Below, in pieces: positions 24,968 through 32,382 of a stretch of 64,000 nucleotides of DNA. How positions within the stretch are numbered: position 1 is the first letter of the stretch; each line of letters begins with the position of its first letter. A program made the translations under genes and the position numbers. The notes under the pieces were generated by a model that was given only the letters and a program-made list of their open reading frames with translations, did not search any database and was not told the origin of the DNA. The DNA is from Akkermansiaceae bacterium UBA2381 (GTDB taxonomy: Bacteria > Verrucomicrobiota > Verrucomicrobiia > Verrucomicrobiales > DEV007). The DNA is taken from positions 119,179 to 183,178 of the forward strand of contig DDSV01000058.1 of assembly GCA_002344215.1 (NCBI GenBank). Reading direction: 5' to 3'.

Positions 24968-25549
24968 ATGAACCGATCCGTCCTTCTCCTCCTCCTGCCC
25001 CTCGCTGCGGCGGTCGCGGCCGATCCGGCCAGCCAACATGCCGGGATGCGCGACGCCGCCACGCACGACCAGCTCAGCCGAGCGCTGCGCATGGCCCAGC
25101 AGAACGACCCCATCCGCGCCCTCGGCAAGCCGGCCGGGAAATCCGACGAGGATCCCGCGAAACGGGACACGGGACGCGACCTCATCAAAGAATCGACGAT
25201 CCTGTGCTACAAAGGCAGCCTCACCCTCCTCCCAAAACAGGCCGTCCTCCACCTGCCAGACAGCCTCAAAGGCCGCCTCGAAGTCCAGCCCAACGCGAAG
25301 GTGCTGACCTGGGCCGATTTCCACCGGGCGAACCGCGGCTGGATCCGCACCGTCGAGGTCTCCCGCGAGCAGGCCATGGGCCAAGCCGAAATGCCCGAGG
25401 AAGTCGTCAAGACCTTCCAAGGAAGCAGCTCCGTCGTCGTCGCCACGTTCAAAGGGGGGCCGATCTCCGTCCTCCCCTACACCGCGCCGGAGGAGGCGTC
25501 CGCAACGCCCGCCGATCCCGCGTCCACCACCAATCCCGCGCAGCCATGA
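24968..25549 (+). CDS. Secreted small protein of unknown function, second cassette gene
   Basis: 193 aa with signal peptide (MNRSVLLLLLPLAAAVAADP). The mature part is polar: a basic/acidic linker (GKSDEDPAKRDTGRDLIKEST), a ILCYKGSLTLLPKQAVLHLP segment and a Pro/Ala-rich tail. Its stop overlaps the next start by ATGA (25546-25549), so the two proteins are made together. No family recognised. Confidence 0.7.
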   Translation: MNRSVLLLLLPLAAAVAADPASQHAGMRDAATHDQLSRALRMAQQNDPIRALGKPAGKSDEDPAKRDTGRDLIKESTILCYKGSLTLLPKQAVLHLPDSLKGRLEVQPNAKVLTWADFHRANRGWIRTVEVSREQAMGQAEMPEEVVKTFQGSSSVVVATFKGGPISVLPYTAPEEASATPADPASTTNPAQP

Positions 25550-26574
25550 AATCCGTCCTCCGCGCTTTCTCCCTCCTCACCCTCGCTCTCGCTCTCACCG
25601 TTCCGGCGGACCTCGCCGCGAACAACTACACCTTCTTCGTCCGCCAAGTCCAGATGCCCCTCGGGACGCAGTGGGACGTGTCGGTCGACCAGGAAGGCTC
25701 CCGCCAATCTCCACTGGCGATCAACCCCCACGGCGCCCGCTTCGAACTCTGGGCGGTGAAGTCCGCCCCTCTCACCAGCTACCTAGTCGACACGACCTAC
25801 GTGAACTCCTACGTGCCGGTCGCCACCGTCAACATCACGTCGGAGGATCCCTACGCCGTCATCCCCAGGACCCGCGCCGACCGCCCCTTCACCGTCACGA
25901 TCTCGGTCGCCGGCATGAGCAGCGATCCCGCCGCCCCCGAAGCGGCGCGGACCGTGAAACTGCTCCGCCACGTCCAAGACTACCCCAACAACGGGGACGG
26001 CAGCAACATCAACCGGAACCAAGCGACCCTGTACAGCCAAGGTTCGTTGAACAACAACGGAACCCACACCCTCTCCTACACCGTCACCTCCATCCCCGGC
26101 GGGGACCGCTCGAAGGTGCGCGGCGAAGAACGCTTCTCCGTCTACTCGCTCCAAGACTACCAAGCCCCGGAATCGCAATTGAACTCGAAGTTCATCCAGA
26201 TCTGGCCGGTCGCGGACTGCTCCGTCGCGGGTATCAGCTCCTCCACCGTGGTCAAGGGCATCGCGCCCGATGTGAGCATCACCTTGCAGGACCTCTACCC
26301 CGAATCCGTCACCTACGCCCAAGTCTACCAAGGATCACAGTCGCTCGGGACCCAAGGAGCGCTCGTCCCCGGCGCGTCCATCGTCGTGAACGGATCGGCC
26401 CCGAGGAACGAAGCCATCCACCTCCGCAACTGGGACTCGGTCATCGAGGCCGACGGCACCTGGACGATGGAGATCCTCACCGTGACCCCCTTCGGCATCG
26501 ACCGGCTCGCCCACACCACCTTCACCGTGGCGCGCTCCATCAAGCTGAACGGCGCGGTCACCAGCGTCGACTGA
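25546..26574 (+). CDS. Secreted protein of unknown function, third cassette gene
   Basis: 342 aa with signal peptide (MKSVLRAFSLLTLALALTVPADLAAN). The mature region is beta-rich, Asn/Ser/Thr-rich, and lacks cysteine except one near residue 224; phrases include FFVRQVQMPLGTQWDVSVDQEG and WTMEILTVTPFGIDRLAHTTFTVARSIKLNG. No known family seen. Coupled to the gene before it and followed 28 bp later by the GspI-like pseudopilin. Confidence 0.7.
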   Translation: MKSVLRAFSLLTLALALTVPADLAANNYTFFVRQVQMPLGTQWDVSVDQEGSRQSPLAINPHGARFELWAVKSAPLTSYLVDTTYVNSYVPVATVNITSEDPYAVIPRTRADRPFTVTISVAGMSSDPAAPEAARTVKLLRHVQDYPNNGDGSNINRNQATLYSQGSLNNNGTHTLSYTVTSIPGGDRSKVRGEERFSVYSLQDYQAPESQLNSKFIQIWPVADCSVAGISSSTVVKGIAPDVSITLQDLYPESVTYAQVYQGSQSLGTQGALVPGASIVVNGSAPRNEAIHLRNWDSVIEADGTWTMEILTVTPFGIDRLAHTTFTVARSIKLNGAVTSVD

Positions 26575-26602
26575 GCCTCCATCCTCCTTTCGACCGACCG
26601 AC

Positions 26603-27085
26603 ATGCGCCTCCATCGCCAGCGCCGAGCGAAGGAACGGGGTTCCGCCCTCATCGAGATCTCGATGAGCTACGCCACCCTCGTCATCGTCGCCCTTCTGAG
26701 CCTGAGAGCCTCGGTCAACGTCACCTCGGGACAGGCGTGGACGGTCAAGCAGGCCATGTCCGACGCCTACATCACACGCGAGACGGCCCTCGCCTCGAGG
26801 ATTCCTTTCGACACCCTCACCGGCCCGTCGTCGCCGTGGGTGGCGCATCCCTCCGTCAGCACCTCGACCGTCACCCTGGGCAAACTGCCGGGCGGGCAAT
26901 CCGTCACCGCGACGATCCACCGCACCCGCATTCCCGACGAGAACAACCTGTCCCAAGCCGGCGGCAGCGGGACCGCAGCCTCGAACCCGACGGGCACGGA
27001 AGCATGGAAGCTCCAGTCCCTCCTCTCCTACACCGTCGGGGGGAAGCAATACGTGAAGTCCCGCACCGTCCTCCGCGTCCGCTGA
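26603..27085 (+). CDS. Pseudopilin, GspI-like
   Basis: 160 aa. A basic leader (MRLHRQRRAKERG) ends at a prepilin cleavage site, followed by SALIEISMSYATLVIVALLSL with Glu at +5 and a hydrophobic helix. The remainder is a short globular domain. In type II secretion GspI starts the pseudopilus-tip complex, and here the next two genes look like GspJ and GspK in canonical order. Processing would need a prepilin peptidase; one is encoded at 43.7-44.8 kb. Confidence 0.7.
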   Translation: MRLHRQRRAKERGSALIEISMSYATLVIVALLSLRASVNVTSGQAWTVKQAMSDAYITRETALASRIPFDTLTGPSSPWVAHPSVSTSTVTLGKLPGGQSVTATIHRTRIPDENNLSQAGGSGTAASNPTGTEAWKLQSLLSYTVGGKQYVKSRTVLRVR

Positions 27086-27088
27086 GCC

Positions 27089-27622
27089 ATGAAGCGACAC
27101 GAAACGCAACACCGCTCCGGCTTCACCCTCGTCGAGATGACCCTCGCCGTAGCCATGTCCCTCGGCATCGCCTTCGCCGTCATCGGCCTGCTCCAGCAGC
27201 ACCTCTCCTTCACCCGGGCGATCTCCCGCTTTCAATTCATCCGCGACGACGCGCCGCAGATCAACACCCTCCTCACCACCCTCGTGAACAAGGCCGACAG
27301 CTACCGCATCTACGGGAACCGCGCCAACGCGATCTCCTCGACCAGCGCGGTCCGGCAAGACGGGCGGGCCTTGCGGCTCCGCTTCCGGGATCCCGACGGG
27401 ACCACCTCGCACGCCATCGTCTCCTTCGAGAACCAGAACGGCAAGAACCGCCTCAACTTCTACTTCCGCAACACCGGCCAAACCTCCTGGCCGTCGACCC
27501 CTTCGTGGACGATCTCCTCGAGGCCGAAGCTGGTCGACTTCTCGAACCACACCGGCATCCTCCTCATCGCCATAACCGGCCCCGACAATGAGGAGATCAC
27601 CTACGCGGGCAACCCGCATTGA
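27089..27622 (+). CDS. Pseudopilin, GspJ-like
   Basis: 177 aa. Leader MKRHETQHRSG, then FTLVEMTLAVAMSLGIAFAVIGLLQQ: a textbook prepilin N terminus with F+1 and E+5. The remainder has QFIRDDAPQINTLLTTLVNKADSYRIYG and LRLRFRDPDGTTSHAIVSFEN, matching the general GspJ layout. It starts 3 bp after the GspI-like gene and abuts the GspK-like gene with no gap. Confidence 0.75.
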   Translation: MKRHETQHRSGFTLVEMTLAVAMSLGIAFAVIGLLQQHLSFTRAISRFQFIRDDAPQINTLLTTLVNKADSYRIYGNRANAISSTSAVRQDGRALRLRFRDPDGTTSHAIVSFENQNGKNRLNFYFRNTGQTSWPSTPSWTISSRPKLVDFSNHTGILLIAITGPDNEEITYAGNPH

Positions 27623-29629
27623 ATGAAGGCACGGCAAGCAGCAAGAACCATCCTGCGGCGCGGGGGATACACGACCCTGGCGATGGTCTCGTCCATCTCC
27701 GTCCTGATCCTCGCGATGCTCGCGATGAGCCTCGTCGGCAACATCCGCACCTTCGACTCCCAGGCCCGCGCCCAGGTGAAGCAGGACTACAGCCAGAAAG
27801 AGGACGCCATCCTCAACGCCCTCCTCCACATCGTCCCGAACAAGGCCATCGGGGCGATGCGGCAGGGCTCCGCGAGCGACCCGAACCTCTACACCTGGGA
27901 CACCATCTTCAGCGAAGCCATCACCATCGCCAACGCCGAGCAGGCCATCAGCCCCCAACTCCTCAACTCGCTCAACCTCGGCTCCGCCATCACCGCGAAC
28001 ACCGGCGACATCCAGTTCCAGAGCCTGTCCCAGCTCGTCAAAGCCCCGGTGGGCACTTCGGCCGGCGGCGACAATCGCGTCAACGGCGGGAACTCGCGGG
28101 AAACCCTCATGCTCGGCGACTTGAAAATCGGCCCGAAAGTCCCCGCCGCCCTGCAACTGAACAACGACAACTACCTCCTCGACAAGCAGTATCCCCTCAT
28201 CACCTTCGACAAGACGCACACCAGCAGCTACACGAAGGGACTCGGACTTTCCCCGAACCACCACCCGCTCTACAACCTCATCCAATACCCCGACGTGAAG
28301 TTCGGCTACAAGAAGCCGGGCGAATACTTCGTCGCGAAGCGGAACTGGTGGGTCTTCTCCCTCCACTTCGGCTCGCACAACCAGGACCGCACCGGCATCC
28401 CCCCCGTGCGGAAGGACTACGTGCTCTCCATCTACGAGATCCCCTCGCAGGTGCCGCTCTCCGCCTCCACCTTGATGAAGGTTGGAAAATTCGCCGACGG
28501 GGACACATGGGGGAACGTCAGCATCGACGGCTCCCTCGTCGCCGAGCGCCTCCAGACCGAAGGCTCGGTCGTCGTCTCGAACGGGGCCGTCTCGGCCCGC
28601 AAATCGCTGAACGTCTCCGGCTCCACCGTCGTCGACGGGACCACCGTAACCAGCAACTTCGACGAACTCGGCCAGCGAGAGGCCCGCGCTACGCAAGCGG
28701 GCGAGAGCGACTTCTACGCCGCCTCGGTCGGCGGGAACGTCGGCAAGGTCGCCTTCATCCCCATCAACCGCGGCAGCGACACCCTCCTCAACACCTCCGA
28801 CGGCAATCGCAGCGAACGCATCTCCCCGACCGGGTGGAACCAGTACAGCCAAGCCGCCCCGAAAGCGGGGATGACCTTGGAAATCCGGAGGATGTCTTCC
28901 TCCACCAACCAGATGCCCACCGAGATCCGCCTCCGCTACCGGAACTCCAGCAACAGCACGGTCACCGCGACCTACATCCGGGGGACGAACTGGCCCACCG
29001 AGCAGCAGCCCGGCGGCAGCTCCTTCCCTTTCCAGACCGACGAGCTCGACAACACCCGCAAAGCCCTCATCGTCCACATGGACCGTCTCCCCGCCTTCAT
29101 CAACGGGTTGAGCAACTCCGGCGGGATGTCGCGGAACCACTCCCTCTACATCTTCCCCCGCGCCAACCAGAGCACCGTGGCAATCCCCTCCATCCCCTCC
29201 CTCGAGACCGACATGGCCGTGTCCCTGCGGGGCGGCGCCAACCTCTCGGCCTACACGGCGGGCTTCTCCCTCGTCTCCCGCTACCGTGTCTACATCGCCG
29301 ACACGCTCAACAACGTCCCCGTCCCCGTCCCCGCGAACTCCGGCCTGCCCGCGGGCCACACCTACTATCCTCCCCTCTCGATCTTCGCCCCCGAAAAGCG
29401 TTTCGGCGAATCCCTCACCATCCAGCATTCCGTCCAGATGAGCGGCCAGCTCAACAGCCTCAAGACAGGGGCGAACGACACTGTCAACCCTCTTGAGTTG
29501 ATGGGAGGCGGCGACCAGCGCCTCTCGGCGGACAAGATCGACGCGAATCTCACTTCGCTGAAGAGCCCCGCCGAACTGCCGCCAATCCACATGATGAACT
29601 GGCTGGTCACGATCGAGGAGATCCATTGA
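27623..29629 (+). CDS. Large GspK/PilX-like pseudopilin-related protein
   Basis: 668 aa, starting immediately after the previous stop. N terminus MKARQAARTILRRGG-YTTLAMVSSISVLILAMLAMSL shows a basic leader, Gly site and hydrophobic helix but no Glu at +5, as in GspK. The large Ser/Asn/Thr-rich extracellular part (ADGDTWGNVSIDGSLVAERLQ, SVVVSNGAVSARKSLNVSG) includes a possible short beta-helix. It ends with LPPIHMMNWLVTIEEIH. Probably a tip or minor subunit of a verrucomicrobial pseudopilus; resembles the idea of Verru_Chthon cassette proteins, but membership cannot be decided here. Confidence 0.65.
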   Translation: MKARQAARTILRRGGYTTLAMVSSISVLILAMLAMSLVGNIRTFDSQARAQVKQDYSQKEDAILNALLHIVPNKAIGAMRQGSASDPNLYTWDTIFSEAITIANAEQAISPQLLNSLNLGSAITANTGDIQFQSLSQLVKAPVGTSAGGDNRVNGGNSRETLMLGDLKIGPKVPAALQLNNDNYLLDKQYPLITFDKTHTSSYTKGLGLSPNHHPLYNLIQYPDVKFGYKKPGEYFVAKRNWWVFSLHFGSHNQDRTGIPPVRKDYVLSIYEIPSQVPLSASTLMKVGKFADGDTWGNVSIDGSLVAERLQTEGSVVVSNGAVSARKSLNVSGSTVVDGTTVTSNFDELGQREARATQAGESDFYAASVGGNVGKVAFIPINRGSDTLLNTSDGNRSERISPTGWNQYSQAAPKAGMTLEIRRMSSSTNQMPTEIRLRYRNSSNSTVTATYIRGTNWPTEQQPGGSSFPFQTDELDNTRKALIVHMDRLPAFINGLSNSGGMSRNHSLYIFPRANQSTVAIPSIPSLETDMAVSLRGGANLSAYTAGFSLVSRYRVYIADTLNNVPVPVPANSGLPAGHTYYPPLSIFAPEKRFGESLTIQHSVQMSGQLNSLKTGANDTVNPLELMGGGDQRLSADKIDANLTSLKSPAELPPIHMMNWLVTIEEIH

Positions 29630-29701
29630 ATCCCTTCAGATCGCATTCCCCCCCACGAGGCGTTGCGGCAGACAGGGTTGAAGGGCCTCAACGAACACTT
29701 C

Positions 29702-29812
29702 CCCATCTACGCAAATCCGCGCTCCATCCATGGAAATCTGCGTTTCCCGTTTCTTTTGACGCAGATGTCCGCGGATTTCCGCAGATGGGGCGACGGTTCC
29801 GGATTCCGAAAC
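29702..29812 (-). repeat. Dispersed repeat, copy A
   Basis: On the minus strand it reads GCCCCATCTGCGGAAATC, a CATCTGCGTCAAAAGAAA core, then GGGAAACGCAGATTTCC. Two further copies lie at 31150-31226 and 39359-39478. None has a reading frame of its own. Confidence 0.7.
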
Positions 29813-29883
29813 GGGATCAGAGGTGAATGTCACGGGTTAAGGAGTGACTTCGAAGATAAGGCGCTCCTGATCCGGGGGCGGAA

Positions 29884-29970
29884 CCCGGTAGGGACGGCTG
29901 GCTCAGCCGTCCGCCGGAAGGTCGCGCCACTCATCCATGGCGGACGGCTGAGCCAGCCGTCCCTACCGGG
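29884..29970. repeat. 32-bp perfect inverted repeat with nested palindromic arms
   Basis: Arms 29884-29915 and 29939-29970 are exact complements, separated by 23 bp. Each arm contains GGACGGCTG-GCT-CAGCCGTCC, itself a hairpin. The DNA or RNA can fold as one long cruciform or two short hairpins. It looks like a REP- or MITE-type element; no transposase is adjacent. Confidence 0.85.
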
Positions 29971-30209
29971 CTTTCCTTTGTTTCGTCGAAAGCATGCCTT
30001 AATTCCAGATCAGAGGTGGTTATAGCCGATTTCAAACCCCTTCCATCCATCGCGACTATTCCCGTCTGAAAAACTTCCAAGGTCCTGCTGCTGGATTTAC
30101 GCCGATCAGTTCCGTCCCCAAGCTTCCGCCACAGGACTTGGAAAGTCCCGCTCCCAGTCTCAGCCACAGGCGAGTCGCTTGGGCAGCCAAGGAGGCTCCC
30201 TGAACGCTC

Positions 30210-31037
30210 TCAAGAAACCCCCGGTAACGATCCGAATCCGATCAATCCCTTCTGGTATCCCGACTCGAGCCTGAAAATATCCACCCCGCTGCCATTCAGG
30301 CCGGTCTTCTTCTGTCCGCGGGCGCCGAACATGTAATGGGTGCCGTCGCGCCCTTGGCCCAGGTAGATCATCACATGGGAGACCTTGTGGCCCGAGTTGT
30401 AGGTGCCGCCCCAGAAAATCAGGTCCCCCGGCTTGATCCCCTTGCGTCCGCCCATCTGCTCGGGGATCGACTTCGTGCGCCGCAGGGTGCGGGCCTCGCG
30501 CAGCCAGGCATACTGATCGTAGCTCGTGCGCGGCATGTCGCGGAAGCCGATGTCAGAGAGGAGGTATTTCATCGCCCCCGAACAGTCGAGCCCGCCTTCT
30601 CCCGGATGGTCGCCACCGAAGACGTAGGGCAGGCCAAAGGCGGAGATCGCCTCGGCTCGTTTGCGGATCACTTCGAGAAGCTCGAGCATGTCCGGCGAAG
30701 GTTTGCCGCCGGAACCGATCAGCCCTCCTCGCGAGCGCCCTCCGTGGCGCTGGTAGCGGTATCCCTCGTAGGGAAGCCGGTAGGACGGGGGCGAAGCGGC
30801 AGGTCTGTGGTAGACGACCGTTTCGGGCAGGTCCGGGGCGGGAAAGGCCCCAACCGGTGCGGCGACAAGCCCCGCGCCGGGGTTCGCATAGGGATTCCCG
30901 GATGGCGGCATCCCCAACATTTGATGTGCCGGAGGCGGAGAAGGTGTCGGCGGACGCTTCTTGAAAAGCCGGGCCTGCGCCAGAGAAAGCGGAGCCAAGG
31001 CGAGCGAGCAGAAGAAGAATGCAATGAAAGGTTTCAT
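30210..31037 (-). CDS. Secreted NlpC/P60 cysteine peptidase (copy 2)
   Basis: 275 aa, paralogue of the 13.6-kb gene. A signal peptide (MKPFIAFFFCSLALAPLSLAQA) and Pro-rich linker precede the NlpC/P60 domain with GEGGLDCSGAMKYLL (catalytic Cys) and HKVSHVMIYLGQG (catalytic His). Long stretches are identical to copy 1 (for example SKSIPEQMGGRKGIKPGDL is almost unchanged), while the linker differs (HGGRSRGGLIGSGGKP). Same gene order with a LacI paralogue. Probably a murein endopeptidase. Confidence 0.85.
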   Translation of the reverse strand: MKPFIAFFFCSLALAPLSLAQARLFKKRPPTPSPPPAHQMLGMPPSGNPYANPGAGLVAAPVGAFPAPDLPETVVYHRPAASPPSYRLPYEGYRYQRHGGRSRGGLIGSGGKPSPDMLELLEVIRKRAEAISAFGLPYVFGGDHPGEGGLDCSGAMKYLLSDIGFRDMPRTSYDQYAWLREARTLRRTKSIPEQMGGRKGIKPGDLIFWGGTYNSGHKVSHVMIYLGQGRDGTHYMFGARGQKKTGLNGSGVDIFRLESGYQKGLIGFGSLPGVS

Positions 31038-31061
31038 GGCAAATTAATTTTATATCTTTTA

Positions 31062-31090
31062 TAAATACCATAAAAACTGAACACCGGCAA
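31062..31090 (-). promoter_or_regulatory. Promoter conserved between the two NlpC/P60 paralogues (copy 2)
   Basis: Reading the minus strand: TTGCCG, 17 bp, TATTTA, ending 24 bp before the NlpC/P60 start. The word TTTATGGTATTTAT and the spacing match copy 1 at 13574-13602. Confidence 0.6.
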
Positions 31091-31149
31091 GCCTTTCCCT
31101 TACAACCCGCCCGAAAATCCGGGTATGAGGGGAAGGCTCTGTCTGAAGC

Positions 31150-31226
31150 GATCCACGAAAATCTGCGGGAATTTGCGGCCATCTGCGTCAAAAGAAACGA
31201 GGGACGCGGATTTTCACGGATGAACG
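31150..31226 (+). repeat. Dispersed repeat, copy B
   Basis: ATCCACGAAAATCTGCGGG, then GCGGCCATCTGCGTCAAAAG and GACGCGGATTTTCACGGATG. It lies between the second LacI and NlpC/P60 genes and accounts for the longer gap in that pair (over 220 bp against 72 bp). Confidence 0.7.
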
Positions 31227-31263
31227 CCGGATCACCGCGAACGGGAAGGACCACATGCGCCTG

Positions 31264-32301
31264 TCACCTCGACCGCACGCTCGCCCCCGGCACCCATTGC
31301 GGCGGGATCATGATCTGCCTGGGCACCGTCGGGACGCCCCTCTCATGTTGCGATAGCTGGGTCACAACCAGATCGACCGCCGCCGCCGCGAGGTGGTCGC
31401 GGCGCTGGTAGATTCCAGCGTATCCCTCCATCGCGGGCGTCCAGTCGTGAACGACGAAGCCGATGTCCTCCGGCACACGCAATCCGAGCCGTTCCAACCA
31501 ACCCGGCACATGCGTGTCGAAGGAGACGACCGCGTCGGGGTGGTGCTCCTCCATCCAACCGGCGAAATCGGCGAAACCGCGCTCGATGCGGTTGTGCGGC
31601 AGCAGGAGCAGAGGCACGCGATCCTCCGGCATGACGCTCTGCTGGAAATGGAAAAGACCGCCGCTATAGCCGAATTGCGAGCGGTCCACGATCCATTTCG
31701 TCACCGCCACGCCGATGCGCCGGTAGCCACGGGCGCTCAATCCCTCCGCCGCCGTCTGGATGCCTAGGGTCATGTTCCCCGCGCACATGTGCAGGGCCGG
31801 TTCGCGCATGGCGTAGCCGAAGGCCACGGAGGCGAAGGGCGCGTAATCGATCTCGGCACAGAGGAGGCGCGAGCTTTGCGGAGAGACGATCACCGCCTCG
31901 ATCCCCCGGGCGTGGAGGATTTTCCCGAGCCGCTCCGGGGTGAGCCCATCCCGTCCGAGCCAGAATTCCTCGACTTCGTATCCGTGGCCGTGCGCCCGTT
32001 CGCGGATTGGCTTGAGAGGCACGTATTGGTAGGAGGGACTCAGAAGGTCGTCATCCGGCACCCATTCCCGGATCACCGCGATGACCGCGCGGATCCGCAC
32101 CGCCTTTCGCGAGCGCACCCGTTGCATGAGACGGGCGAGGTCGGGATCGGGCCGGTAGCCCATTCCCTCCGCCAGAGCGAGGATGCGTTCCCGTGTCTTC
32201 GCGGCGACGCGGGGTTCACCGCGAAGAACCCGCGAAACCGTCATCGCCGAGACACCTGCGGCGCGGGCGAGATCATGGAGCGTGGGAAGAACCTCACTCA
32301 C
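31264..32301 (-). CDS. LacI-family transcriptional regulator (copy 2)
   Basis: 345 aa from GTG 32301 (MSEVLPTLHDLARAAG); TTG 32310 is an alternative. Close paralogue of the 12.5-kb regulator, with helix-turn-helix LARAAGVSAMTVSRVLRG and effector domain ending QIMIPPQW. The sensor phrase GYAMREPALHMCAGNMTLGIQTAAE is shared, so both copies may sense similar ligands. It lies 81 bp downstream of the TpsB-like gene and upstream of NlpC/P60 copy 2, with no catabolic operon attached. Confidence 0.85.
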   Translation of the reverse strand: MSEVLPTLHDLARAAGVSAMTVSRVLRGEPRVAAKTRERILALAEGMGYRPDPDLARLMQRVRSRKAVRIRAVIAVIREWVPDDDLLSPSYQYVPLKPIRERAHGHGYEVEEFWLGRDGLTPERLGKILHARGIEAVIVSPQSSRLLCAEIDYAPFASVAFGYAMREPALHMCAGNMTLGIQTAAEGLSARGYRRIGVAVTKWIVDRSQFGYSGGLFHFQQSVMPEDRVPLLLLPHNRIERGFADFAGWMEEHHPDAVVSFDTHVPGWLERLGLRVPEDIGFVVHDWTPAMEGYAGIYQRRDHLAAAAVDLVVTQLSQHERGVPTVPRQIMIPPQWVPGASVRSR

Positions 32302-32382
32302 GAGGGGCAACTGGTGTCGAACCGGCCCCTTCCCAAGGTGGAGGTTCCGAACAGGAAACCCTCCCCCTCGCAGAAGCCATGG

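Larger units (their letters stand above)
29630..30209. other. Gene-free 580-bp region of palindromes and repeats
   Basis: No convincing gene on either strand. It holds one copy of the dispersed repeat (29702-29812), a 32-bp perfect inverted repeat with self-palindromic arms (29884-29970), and a partial copy of another palindrome near 30130-30145 (GGACTTGGAAAGTCC). Confidence 0.7.
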
